Shown here one piece after another: positions 18,338 through 28,000 of a stretch of 64,000 nt of DNA. Within the stretch, counting starts at the first letter, position 1, and each line of letters begins with the position of its first letter. This DNA is from Xiheimicrobium sp052034585 (GTDB lineage Bacteria; Myxococcota; Myxococcia; Myxococcales; Myxococcaceae), in contig JBPOIJ010000008.1 in assembly GCA_052034585.1 (NCBI GenBank), positions 62,001-126,000 of the forward strand, written 5' to 3'. Position numbers and translations under genes: made by a program. The notes below the pieces were generated by a model, which saw nothing but the letters and a program-made list of their open reading frames with translations, had not been told where the DNA came from and made no database searches.

Positions 18338-18374
18338 CAGGCGCGCTCTTCACCGGGCGCGCCTGTTTGTTTGT
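18338..18374 (+). terminator. Intrinsic terminator after the amphipathic protein gene
   Basis: A perfect 9-bp stem (CAGGCGCGC at 18338-18346, GCGCGCCTG at 18357-18365) with a 10-nt loop is followed directly by TTTGTTTGT. It lies 25 bp after the stop codon at 18312. It is the clearest rho-independent terminator in the window. Confidence 0.85.
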
Positions 18375-18442
18375 GGGGTGAATGGGAATCGACGGGGACG
18401 GGTTGACGCCACGAGGCCGACTGCCCTAGGCGCCCCGGCTGC

Positions 18443-19717
18443 TTGACCATTCGCGCCCCTCTCTTGATCGTCGTCTTCGCGCTCGAGGCGATCGCCCAGG
18501 CGCCACAGCCTTCGGGGCCCTCCGACGATCCCGCCCCTGCAGAAGGAACCCAAGCCACCAGGGCGGCACCGAGCCCGAGCGGGGCGACCGACGGCGGCGT
18601 CGCAGCGAAGGACACGGCGACCTCCACCGAGCGCGCTCGTGGGTCACAAGGCTTCGTCGAGAACCGCGGCGGCAGCGGCGAGATGCGCTTTGGGGGCTTC
18701 GACTTCGGCTTCACCAGCTACCTGTCCTCGGGCGTCTTCTTCGCGCCGGAGTCGTACACCCTCACGATGACCTTCTGGCTCGAGCCGTCGTGGCGGTTCG
18801 GCGCCGTGTTCTTCAAGGACACCTGGTTCGAAGGCCTCTCCTTGGCGGCGCGGCTGCCGGTGGAGCTCGAGCTGACTGGCAGCGACGGCCGCTTCCGGGG
18901 CACCGCCTACACCTCGGCGACCTTCTTCAACTCGCAAGAAGGGCTCGCCCAGCTCGCGCCCCAGGCCGGCCTCGTCGACGGGCCCGCTCATACCCCGGTG
19001 ATCCTCGGCGATCTCTGGCTGAGCCTCATTCAGGGCAAGACGCTCACGATTCCGGGCGTCGGCATCTCGCTCGCGAACAGCCTCCGCCTCGCTCTCCCGA
19101 CGTCGCAGGGGAGCCGCAACGCTGGCTATGTCGCGGGCCTCTCGCTCGGCTTCATCTTCGACAAGAGCCTCGGCCCCGTTCACCTCACCTACGTCTTTCG
19201 ACCGGCGAAGTACTTCTACGCGCGTGCGGTGCCGGAGCGGACGGGCTCGGTCGACACGGCGGTGATCAACGGGCGCACCGAGACGCTCTGGCGGCCGCCC
19301 TCGACGGGGGTCGCCAACCCGAGCTTCGGCTTCATCAACGGCCTGTCGGCGTCGGTGGAGCTGCCGCTCGGCTTCTCGATCTCGTCTTCGTACTTCCTCT
19401 TCAACATCATGCCGTTCCCGCTCGGTGAGTGCGCGGTGCAGGGCGTGCCGCAGGCGACGTGCGCCGAGCAGCCCGCGTTCGGCGGCTCCCAGTGGCGCAA
19501 CGATCACTGGTTCCTCGCCTCGGTCGACTGGACGAAGGGGCCGGTGAGCCTCTCGCTCGGCCTGTCCACCTACCGGCCGATCAACCAGCCCGACGGCAAG
19601 CTCGCCCAACCCTTCTTCGAGTCTTCGCGGAACAACAGCACCACCGTCTACCTGTCGTTCTCCACCAGCGCCGAACAGCTCGTGGACAGCCTCGCCCCTC
19701 GGGAGAAGAAGCCATGA
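18443..19717 (+). CDS. Outer-membrane beta-barrel protein, first gene of metalloprotease operon
   Basis: The protein has 424 residues. The start is a TTG at 18443, chosen because it begins directly before a signal peptide (LLIVVFALEAIAQA); no good ribosome binding site is seen, so the start is tentative. After a Pro/Ala/Ser-rich stretch (about 20-75) the sequence becomes a series of amphipathic beta strands with aromatic girdles (FGFTSYLSSGVFF, LTMTFWLEPSWRFGAVFF, VHLTYVFRPAKYFYA, LGFSISSSYFLFN, VSLSLGLSTYRP, STTVYLSFST), typical of an outer-membrane barrel of about 12-16 strands. Its stop overlaps the ATG of the metalloprotease gene (ATGA), so the two are translationally coupled. The barrel might export, anchor or assist the protease; this is inference. 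Confidence 0.75.
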   Translation: MTIRAPLLIVVFALEAIAQAPQPSGPSDDPAPAEGTQATRAAPSPSGATDGGVAAKDTATSTERARGSQGFVENRGGSGEMRFGGFDFGFTSYLSSGVFFAPESYTLTMTFWLEPSWRFGAVFFKDTWFEGLSLAARLPVELELTGSDGRFRGTAYTSATFFNSQEGLAQLAPQAGLVDGPAHTPVILGDLWLSLIQGKTLTIPGVGISLANSLRLALPTSQGSRNAGYVAGLSLGFIFDKSLGPVHLTYVFRPAKYFYARAVPERTGSVDTAVINGRTETLWRPPSTGVANPSFGFINGLSASVELPLGFSISSSYFLFNIMPFPLGECAVQGVPQATCAEQPAFGGSQWRNDHWFLASVDWTKGPVSLSLGLSTYRPINQPDGKLAQPFFESSRNNSTTVYLSFSTSAEQLVDSLAPREKKP

Positions 19718-22700
19718 AGCGCCTCCTCGTCGTCGCCGCCGCCGTCGCCGTCTCGTGTGGAACTCCGGTTCAGCCGCGCACCACCGTGCAGCACGACGTG
19801 ATCGCCAAGAGCGATCTCGAGGGCACCTGGTACTTCCGGCAGACCGTCATCGGCGTGCCCTACGCGACCGGCTTCACCTTCCCCGGCGAGCAGGGCGAGA
19901 ACGAGATGGAGAAGATCGTCTGGGACATTCAGGAGTCCACCCTCATCGCTCGCCGCGCCTACGAGTTCGTGCGCGGCAGCGAGAAGGGCAACGCCTCGTT
20001 CGCGTCGGGCGGTGACCAGCACTACCAGGGCGCGCCGGTGGCGGCGTTCAAGATCACCAGCCACTTCGACATCATCCGCGAGTACAACTCGGCGACCGGC
20101 GAGGAGTACGACAAGCTCATCGAGAGCCAGGAGCGCAAGTGGTTCGAGCGCAAGTTCGTTCGCGTCGACTGGTCGACCAACCTCGTCACCAACTTCGACT
20201 TCCTCGCTGACTGGTCGAGCCCGGCGATTCAACCCATCAAGCAGGACCCGGTGCCGTACTACGTGAGCGACCCGAACGATCCCGACGCCTTCCGGATCGA
20301 GCGCTCCGGCGAAGAGCAGGCGAACTACCTCGAGGTGACCCAGAAGATCGTCGCCAGCCCCGAGACCTACACCTTCGAAGACGGGTTCTCGATGCCGATC
20401 TGCTGGCTCGAGTACTCGACGACCGACTGCGCGAGCCAGGAGATCCGGGTGCGCAACTCGTTCCGGCGGGTGACCGACCGCGACTACGAGCCGCGCGTCT
20501 ACTCCGACAAGGACATGGAGCGGTTCGGCTACTTCTCGACCGAGCGCCGCTCGTACAACCGGCAGTACGGGGCCACCGAGGCGGGCCGCGCGCGAATGAT
20601 CAACCGGCACAACCAGTGGTGGCGCACGCTCACCGCCGATCGCTGCCAGCTCGACTCGCACTGCGGCCAGGCACGACCGGGCGTTCGCTGCGTGACCGAG
20701 GTGGCCAACGCGACGGTCGAGGCCGACGGGAAGGTGACCGGCTTCTGCTCGTTGCCCTACGCGGTGCGCAACCTCGAGAACCCGAACGATCCGAACAGCA
20801 CCGATCTCGGTCCCAGGCCGATCGTCTACTACCTGAACGTCGGCTTCCCCGAAGACCTCAAGGCCACCGCGCGCGAGCTCGAGCGCCAGTACGACGAGAT
20901 CTTCAAGGGCATCGTCGAGCGGCTGCAAGGCCGGCCGGTGAGCGGGCGCGCCTTCGTGCTCTGCGCGAACAACCCGGTGAAGGAGGGCGACCCCACGGTC
21001 TGCGGTGTGCCGGGCACGACCGCGCGCATCGGCGACCTCCGCTTCAACCTGCTCTACTGGGTCGACCAGCCGGTGTCGGCGGGCCTGCTCGGCTACGGCC
21101 CGAACTCGAACGATCCCGAGACGGGCGAGACGATCGCGAGCGCGGCCTTCGTCTACGGCGCGCAGATCGACACCTACTCGGCGATGAGCCGCGACCTCGT
21201 GCGGTTGGTGAACGGAGAGCTCCAGCCCGATCAGTTCATTCAGGGCCTCAACGTGCGGCAGTGGGTCGACTCGCAGCCGTTCGGCAGCAAGAGCCGCACC
21301 TTCTCGCGCGAGGAGGTCGACGCCATGGCCGACGCGATGGATCTCGGCTGGACGAAGGGCCTGCCGAGATCGCCGCGGATCACGAAGGGCAACGCGAAGC
21401 AGCTCAAGCAGATGTTCGCCGAGCGCGCGCAGGCGTTGGCCGGCTCGCAGGTGCTGGGCGGCCAGGCGGGGCTCAGCCTGCAGCGGCTCTCCAAGCTCGC
21501 GGGCAGCGAGGTGGAGCGCAAGTTGACGACGCCCGAGGCGCTGGTCGCGACGCGCATCAACCCGCGCACCAGCGTGACGCCCGAGCTCGTTCGTCAAGCC
21601 AACCCGCTCGCCCGCTTCACCGCGGCGCACCACCGGCTGATCCAGGCACAGCGCCGGCGCCTGAGCGCGCACTCGGTCGATCTCGACGACGCGTCCCTCA
21701 ACGACGCGATCCTCGGCTTCGCGGCCGGGCAGAAGGGCGTCGACCCGCAGGTGGTGTGGAAGCGCATTCGCGAGCAGGTGTTCCTCTCCACCGCGCTCCA
21801 CGAGGTCGGCCACACCTTGGGGCTGCGCCACAACTTCGCCGGCTCGTACGACCCGATGAACTACCCGAAGACGTACTGGGACTTGCGCAGCGCCGGTGGG
21901 GCACCCCAGCCGCGCTACCTCGACCCGGAGACGGCTGCCGAGCAGAACGGCGTCACCCTGCCCAACGGCCTCCACGCGGGCATCACCGAGTTCATGCAGT
22001 CGTCGATCATGGACTACGGCGCCAACTTCAACTCCGACATTCAGGGGCTGGGGAAGTACGATCGCGCGGCGCTCAAGTTCGGCTACGGCAACCTGGTCGA
22101 GGTCTTCGAGACGACCCGCGACGTCTACATGCTGGGCGCGGTGCAAGCAGTGAACGCCTACGGCGACGCGCTGCCCTTCATCATCAGCTGTGACGGCAAC
22201 GACTACACGTCGCTCCACTACACGAAGCTGCCGCAGGTGGTCGATCTCGACCGGCGCGCCGACGTGTCGTTCGCGGAGGTGACCCGCAAGGAGCTCGCGA
22301 CGAACTGTCGCTACCCCGACGCCATCGAGGTGGACGGCCGCGATCGGGTGCTGGTGCCCTACAAGTTCTGCTCCGACGAGTTCGAGTCGGCGTCGACGGG
22401 CTGCGAGGCGTTCGATCGTGGCGCCGACGTCTTCGAGGTGGCCGAGAACAAGATCGCCGACTATCGCGCCTACTACCCGTTCGATGCCTTCCGCCGGGAA
22501 CGGCTCTCGTTCGACCCGTACGAGGCGAGCGATCGCTCGTTCCGCTACTTCGACTCGCTGCGCACGATGATGCAGTTCTACGTGCTCAACCGCAGCTCGT
22601 ACGCCGACTTCATTCCCGACGTGCCGAACGACCAGAACAACTTCTGGCGCTCACCGGACAAGTGGGGGCCGTACACGGTCGCGGTCACCAAGAGCTTCGA

Positions 22701-23535
22701 CTTCCTGGGTGAGGTCATGCTGATGCCCGAGCCCGGGCCCTACGACGTCGAGACTCAGCCCGACGGCCGCGATCTCTGGAAGCAGGACGACTTCTGGGAT
22801 CGGCCCAAGTTCACCCTTCCCCTCGGACAAGGCCGCTACTTCGAGACGAGCTGGGAATACGACTCGGGCTACTTCTGGTACGAGCGCATTCACCACGTCG
22901 GCAGCTTCAACGACAAGGTGACCGCGATCGCGCTGCTGTGCGACCCCGAGACCTTCTTCCTCGGCAAGGACGTGGCCGCCGACTCGCGCCAGTACGCGAT
23001 CAACTTCTGGCGCATCTTCCCCAAGCAGCTGACCGATCTCTTCGGCGCGGCGATGACCGATCGTTTCGATCGCCTCGCGCCGCTGTGGGACGGGACCAAG
23101 GTGGTGGCGCGGCCGATCTCCCAGCCCATCGCGGCACCTCCGATGAGCCAGACGCCGATCGATCCCAAGCTCGGCTTCACCCTGCAGCTGTGGCTCACCA
23201 CGCTCGGCAACGCGCTCATTCCGGCGACGTACGATCAGACCTTCAGCAACTCGTCGCGGCTCTGGCTCGCGGGCAACGGCCAAGCGGTGACGACGACGCT
23301 CCCCACGGTGACCTTCGACGACCCGGCGAGCGGGAAGACCTTCGTCGCCATCAGCTACAAGCAGGGCATGGTGGAGAACGGCATCGCGGCGCGCATGATC
23401 GCGCGGGCCAACGAGCTCAAGGCGCTGGCGGCGATGCCCAACAGTGCCGAGGCGCAGGTGGCGCTCCAGCAGTACGTCGAGCTGCTCGAGTCGCAGCGCG
23501 CGGTCACCGAGGTCTTCGGCGGAGGGGTGTTCTGA
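19714..23535 (+). CDS. Large zinc-dependent metalloprotease lipoprotein
   Basis: The protein has 1273 residues. ATG 19714 is supported by the ATGA overlap with the barrel gene and by the signal peptide with lipobox VAVSC (Cys15) that it creates. The catalytic motif HEVGHTLGLRH (first His at residue 696) is the HExxHxxGxxH zinc site of metzincins. About 60 residues later SSIMDYG (Met766) supplies the Met-turn. The layout resembles the bacterial zinc-dependent metalloprotease group with DUF4953/DUF5117-type domains, but this protein is longer than the usual ~800-900 residues, with an extended N-terminal beta-rich region. It is probably attached to the outer membrane and processes extracellular or envelope proteins. 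A cupin gene follows after a single base. Confidence 0.87.
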   Translation: MKRLLVVAAAVAVSCGTPVQPRTTVQHDVIAKSDLEGTWYFRQTVIGVPYATGFTFPGEQGENEMEKIVWDIQESTLIARRAYEFVRGSEKGNASFASGGDQHYQGAPVAAFKITSHFDIIREYNSATGEEYDKLIESQERKWFERKFVRVDWSTNLVTNFDFLADWSSPAIQPIKQDPVPYYVSDPNDPDAFRIERSGEEQANYLEVTQKIVASPETYTFEDGFSMPICWLEYSTTDCASQEIRVRNSFRRVTDRDYEPRVYSDKDMERFGYFSTERRSYNRQYGATEAGRARMINRHNQWWRTLTADRCQLDSHCGQARPGVRCVTEVANATVEADGKVTGFCSLPYAVRNLENPNDPNSTDLGPRPIVYYLNVGFPEDLKATARELERQYDEIFKGIVERLQGRPVSGRAFVLCANNPVKEGDPTVCGVPGTTARIGDLRFNLLYWVDQPVSAGLLGYGPNSNDPETGETIASAAFVYGAQIDTYSAMSRDLVRLVNGELQPDQFIQGLNVRQWVDSQPFGSKSRTFSREEVDAMADAMDLGWTKGLPRSPRITKGNAKQLKQMFAERAQALAGSQVLGGQAGLSLQRLSKLAGSEVERKLTTPEALVATRINPRTSVTPELVRQANPLARFTAAHHRLIQAQRRRLSAHSVDLDDASLNDAILGFAAGQKGVDPQVVWKRIREQVFLSTALHEVGHTLGLRHNFAGSYDPMNYPKTYWDLRSAGGAPQPRYLDPETAAEQNGVTLPNGLHAGITEFMQSSIMDYGANFNSDIQGLGKYDRAALKFGYGNLVEVFETTRDVYMLGAVQAVNAYGDALPFIISCDGNDYTSLHYTKLPQVVDLDRRADVSFAEVTRKELATNCRYPDAIEVDGRDRVLVPYKFCSDEFESASTGCEAFDRGADVFEVAENKIADYRAYYPFDAFRRERLSFDPYEASDRSFRYFDSLRTMMQFYVLNRSSYADFIPDVPNDQNNFWRSPDKWGPYTVAVTKSFDFLGEVMLMPEPGPYDVETQPDGRDLWKQDDFWDRPKFTLPLGQGRYFETSWEYDSGYFWYERIHHVGSFNDKVTAIALLCDPETFFLGKDVAADSRQYAINFWRIFPKQLTDLFGAAMTDRFDRLAPLWDGTKVVARPISQPIAAPPMSQTPIDPKLGFTLQLWLTTLGNALIPATYDQTFSNSSRLWLAGNGQAVTTTLPTVTFDDPASGKTFVAISYKQGMVENGIAARMIARANELKALAAMPNSAEAQVALQQYVELLESQRAVTEVFGGGVF

Positions 23536-23536
23536 C

Positions 23537-23866
23537 GTGAAGCTCGAGGGGATTCCCTTCATCGTCACCGATTGGTCCACTGTCGAGCGCACCGAGCACC
23601 CCGGTGAGCGGGGCACGGCGTGGTGGAAGACGCGGCATTTCGGCGAGGTGCGGGTCAGGTTCGTCGAGTACTCGGCGGGCTACCTCGCCGATCACTGGTG
23701 CAAGAAGGGCCACGTCGTACTCGTCGTGTCCGGAGAGCTGGAGACCGAGCTCGAGGACGGCCGGGTGATGACGCTCGCCGCTGGCAGCAGCTATCAAGTG
23801 GCCGACGGTGAGCCCGCGCATCGCTCGTCGACGGCCTTCGGCGCGACGCTGTTCATCGTCGATTGA
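23537..23866 (+). CDS. DHCW-type cupin-fold protein
   Basis: The protein has 109 residues from GTG 23537, one base after the metalloprotease stop. The longer upstream frame overlaps the protease and is not credible. The sequence shows a small single-domain cupin: GERGTAWWKTRHFGEVRVRFVEY, then ADHWCKKGHVVLVVSGELETELEDG (cupin motif 1 with His/Glu ligands), then AAGSSYQVADGEPAHRS and a terminal GATLFIVD. This matches what I know as the DHCW-motif cupin family. The ligand is unknown. Tight spacing suggests cotranscription with the barrel and protease genes, although cupins of this kind also occur alone. Confidence 0.82.
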   Translation: MKLEGIPFIVTDWSTVERTEHPGERGTAWWKTRHFGEVRVRFVEYSAGYLADHWCKKGHVVLVVSGELETELEDGRVMTLAAGSSYQVADGEPAHRSSTAFGATLFIVD

Positions 23867-23985
23867 GCTCGAAGACGGAGTCGACCGTCAACGAGTCGAT
23901 CGGCGCGCGGCGGGCTCCATTTCGGTGACTCCGCTCCAGCGCGTCGACGCGGCCTCGACGCGGAGCTGGCCTCGAAGGGCGACCC

Positions 23986-24852
23986 TCACGGTCGGACGAT
24001 CAAGACGTCGTTGCGAGCGTGGGCGAGCACCCACTCCGCGACCGAGCCGACGAGCAACCGGTTGAGCGCCGTTCGCCCATGGGTGCCCAGCACGGTGAGA
24101 TCGGCGCCCTGCGACAACGACTCCTCGACGACGAGCGAGCGTGCGTCGCCGCTGCGAACGATCGGGTGAAACGCGAACCCGGGCAGCTTCTTGAGCATCG
24201 CGGCGAGGGCCTTCTCGCCGTCCTTCTCGAACTTGCGGCGCAGCTCGATGCGCTCGGAAGTGCCCAACGAGACGAAGTCTTCGTAGGGAATCGGGGTCGC
24301 GGTGAAGATCGAGACGCGCGTGGTGCTCGGGGAGAGCAGCGACAGGCCGGCCTTCACCACCCCGAGCGCCTTGTGGGTCGGATCGATCGCGATGAAGGGC
24401 CGCTCGTACGGGCCCTTGGGGCTCTCGCGCACCAACAGCAGCGGATGATCGGTCTGGCGCAGAACCCTGGTGGCCGTCGAGCCGACGAAGAGATCGATCA
24501 CCCCGCGCCGCCCGTGCCGACCGATGCAGATCGCGTCGGCCTCGATGGTGTTGGCGCGCTTCATCACCTGGTACGGCGCATCGCCCTCGACGACGTCGCC
24601 GACGAACTGCACCTCGAGCTGCCGGCTCATCACCTCGGTGCGCGCCTGGGCGAGCTGCTTCTCGAGGCTCCGCTCGGCGTCGGCGATCGCTTCCTTCCGC
24701 AGCCGGCCCGGAATGTCGGGTGGCAGAACGTGGAGCAGGGTGAGCTTCGCCTTGGCCGCCAAGGGGAGCAGCAAGGCTCGCTCGAGCGCGGCCTGTGCGC
24801 CTGCCGAAAAGTCCGTCGGAACGAGAATCGAGCTCGAGCCCTTCGTCGCCAT
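23986..24852 (-). CDS. Tandem-domain universal stress protein
   Basis: The protein has 288 residues from ATG 24852, which has GGGAGGG nine bases upstream; the longer frame is rejected. It has two UspA domains. The first (about 5-150) opens SILVPTDFSAGAQAALERAL and ends in the ATP-loop-like GRHGRRGVIDLFVGSTATRVLR. The second (about 165-288) ends TVLGTHGRTALNRLLVGSVAEWVLAHARNDVLIV, with the G-2x-G-9x-G(S/T) nucleotide-binding pattern. Both halves keep the loop, so ATP binding is likely. The role is stress survival by family. It is divergent from the MopE-motif lipoprotein gene. Confidence 0.92.
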   Translation of the reverse strand: MATKGSSSILVPTDFSAGAQAALERALLLPLAAKAKLTLLHVLPPDIPGRLRKEAIADAERSLEKQLAQARTEVMSRQLEVQFVGDVVEGDAPYQVMKRANTIEADAICIGRHGRRGVIDLFVGSTATRVLRQTDHPLLLVRESPKGPYERPFIAIDPTHKALGVVKAGLSLLSPSTTRVSIFTATPIPYEDFVSLGTSERIELRRKFEKDGEKALAAMLKKLPGFAFHPIVRSGDARSLVVEESLSQGADLTVLGTHGRTALNRLLVGSVAEWVLAHARNDVLIVRP

Positions 24853-24882
24853 CGAAGCCCTCCCACAGTGGCTGCGACGCGA

Positions 24883-24911
24883 GTGATAGACCCTCGCTTT
24901 GGCCGAGTCGA
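24883..24911 (-). promoter_or_regulatory. Candidate sigma70-type promoter of the universal stress protein gene
   Basis: On the minus strand TCGACT (24911-24906) and TATCAC (24888-24883) are separated by 17 bp, each matching four of six consensus positions. The -10 box lies about 30 bp upstream of the start codon at 24852. This is a visual match only. Confidence 0.35.
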
Positions 24912-25036
24912 CGAGCCGATCGAGTTCAGGGAGGTCGTTTTTTTGAAGGTCGCTGGGGTCTGTAGACACTCAGCCCGGGCTGGATAAGGTCCGCTCCGGC
25001 GTGGCCGAGCGCCCGAGCGCAGGAACCGTCGACACC

Positions 25037-28000
25037 ATGCGCAGTGCCATCCTCTTCGTCACTTTCGTGGGCCTCGTCGCCTGCTTCAAGCCGGTGCGCG
25101 AGCCCGACTGCCTGTTGGACGGCACCTGCGAGTGCAAGCAGAAGTCCGACTGCTCCGGCGGGCGTGACTGCGTCAACGGCTTCTGCCGGCTCTTCGTCGA
25201 CGCCGGCCTTCCGGGCGATCTCGGCTGGCCCTGTACCCAGGACAGTGAGTGCGTCTTCGGGCCGTGTCTCCCGAAGGGGCCGGGGAACGGGCAGGTCTGC
25301 TCGGCGGTGTGCGGCGCCGATGGCGGCTTCCTCTGCGGGCGCGGGTGGGAGTGCAAGAAGTCGTCGACCGGCGCTGGCTCGCTCTGCGTGCCTCCGTTCA
25401 AGGCGCTCTGCAACGTGTGCCGCACCGACTCCGACTGCAACGCCGCGGGCGATCTCTGCCTGTCGCTCGACGGCGGCTCGTTCTGCGGCCAGGACTGCAC
25501 CACCGTCGCCTGCCGGCCTGGCTACTCGTGCCGCGCGGTCGCGGTGGACGCGGGCGTGCTCCACCAGTGCGTGCCCGACACCGGCAGCTGCACCTGCAAC
25601 CCAAACTCGGTCGGGCTCACCCGCTCGTGCTCCACCTCGGCCACCCTCGGCACCTGCTTCGGCGTCGAGACCTGCCAGCCGAACGGCACCTTCGATGCGT
25701 GCAACGCGAAGGTGGCGTCACCCGAGATCTGCAACGGCGTCGACGACGACTGCAACGGGCTGACGGACTCGGCCGATCCAGGGCTCGACACGTCGCGAGT
25801 GCCGGGCTTCCCGGACTGTCGCAAGGGCGTCTCCTGCACGGGGAAGTGGTCGTGCGGCCCCTCGGCTGACGGTGGCTTCGCGTTCCTCTGCAGCGCGCCC
25901 GATCCCGTCGAGGAGCGATGCAACGGTGTCGACGACGACTGCAACGGCACGGTCGACGATGGGTTGCGAGACGGCACTGGTCGCTACGCCTCTCCTCGCG
26001 CCTGCGGAGGCTGCAACACCGACTGCTACGTGGCGCTCGCCGGCCTCGACGTCGACGGTGGACCGGGCGCGGCGGCCTGCGTCGATCAGGCGGGCCAGCT
26101 GACGTGCGTGCCGCGGCGCTGCGCCAAGGGCTTCCATCTCTTCCCCTCCACCACGAACCCCGACCGCTGCGAACCCGTCGCCGACACCCAGTGCGCTCCC
26201 TGTTCCTCGAACGCCGACTGCCGCGTGCCGGGAGACGTCTGCGCCCCGGTGGGGAACGATCAGGGCTCGTCGTGTCAGCAGTCGTGCGCACCGACCAGCC
26301 CGCGGCTCGGGTGCACCGGCGTCGTGGGCACCCAGGACTGCTGCCCGATCGGAAACGTGTGCCAGAGCCAGAGCGGGGCGTTGGTCTGCGTACCAGCGAC
26401 GGGCTCGTGCGAGTGTGCCACCTCGCGGCAAGGCTTCTCGCGCAGCTGCTTCGTGTCGTCGGGCGCGACCACCTGCGTGGGCCGGCAGGTGTGCGAGCAG
26501 ACCGGCATGTACTCGGTCTGCGACACCTCGATGACGACGGCCGAGCTCTGTGACGGCGCCGACAACGACTGCGACGCGATCGTCGACGACGGCTTCGTCG
26601 ACACGCGTGACTCCGGCACCTACGACTCCGACGAGCACTGCGGAAATTGCTCGACCAACTGCAAGGCGCGCTGGAGCCCCAGCCTTCAGCACGCGATCGG
26701 TGGCTGCCGCGTCGACGGAGGGGTCGGCTGCGCCATCGTCCAGTGCACGACCGATCCCATCATCGGCGGCGGCGTCGCCTGTCGCACCGACGGCGAGTGC
26801 GGGCCGAGCAGCGTGTGCGACCCACTCACCGCGCTCTGCGTGCGGCCCTGCTCGGCGGGCTGCCGGGGCGGAGAGGTGTGCCTCGACTCGTTCTGCACGC
26901 GGGGGTGCAGCTCCGATGGGCAGTGCCGGGCGGGAGGAAACCCGGAGTCGACGTGTCAGACGCTCGACGGCGGCGTGCGTGCCTGCGCGGTGAGCGCCCA
27001 GTTCAACGACACCGATCGAGACGAGACCAACGGCTGCGAATGCCCGAAGGTGGGCAGCGGCGTCGACGACCCCGACGTGTCGAGCACCTACCCGGCAGCA
27101 GGAGAGCGCTACGTCGATCGGGACTGTGACGGCGTCGACGGAGTCGCGGTCGGGTCGATCTTCGTGTGGGCGCAGAGCCCGGTCAGCCAAGGCACGCGCG
27201 CGGCGCCGTACCGCACCATCTCCGAGGCCCTCGCCGCGGTGGCGCCCACCCGTTCGACCATTCTCGTCGCGCAAGGGTCGTACGTGGAGCAGGTCGTCCT
27301 TCGCCCGGGTGTCCGGCTCTTCGGAGGGTATTCGCCCGACTTCACCCGTCGCGACGTCATCACCTTCCCCACGCTGATCGAGGCACCGCAGCCCGACTTC
27401 ACCTCGCCGAGCCATCGTCGCGGCACCATCAACGCCGAGTGGGTGGCGTCTTCTGCGCAGCTCACGGTCGTCGCCGGCTTCACCGTTCGCGGGTACGACG
27501 TCACCTCCCGGCCGGCACCCGGCGCCGCTGGCTTCAACAGCTACGCGGTGTACGTGAACGTGCCGGGCGGGCTCGAGCTGCGGAACAACCACCTCGTCGG
27601 CGGTCGTGGGGGCGACGCGACGCCAGGTGTCCCTGGGCCAGCCGGCGCCAACGGTGGAAACGGCGTCGACGGGTTGGCCGCGCGCGAGTGCTCCACCGTC
27701 GACTGCGCGAACGAGCGGCAGAGCGGGGGCGCGGGAGGCCAGAACACCACCTGTCCCGCGACGACGGCGGGCAACGCAGGTGGCGGCGTCGATCCACAGC
27801 GCGATCCACAGGACTACGGGAACGGCGGTGGCCTCAACGGCCAGGGCGGCTCGAACGGGCGCTACGACAACACCTTCGGCATGCAGTTCAACCTCTGCAA
27901 GTACGACTGCGTGGTGCCGCCGAGCGGCTTGAACGGAGGCCCCGCGTCGAACGGCGGACAAGGAACGAGCGCGGCGGGCGGCTTGGGCTGCGCCACGGCG

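Noticed and set aside
24937..24947. T-run as an intrinsic terminator
   Set aside because: No GC-rich stem precedes it in either direction, and it lies between divergent genes.
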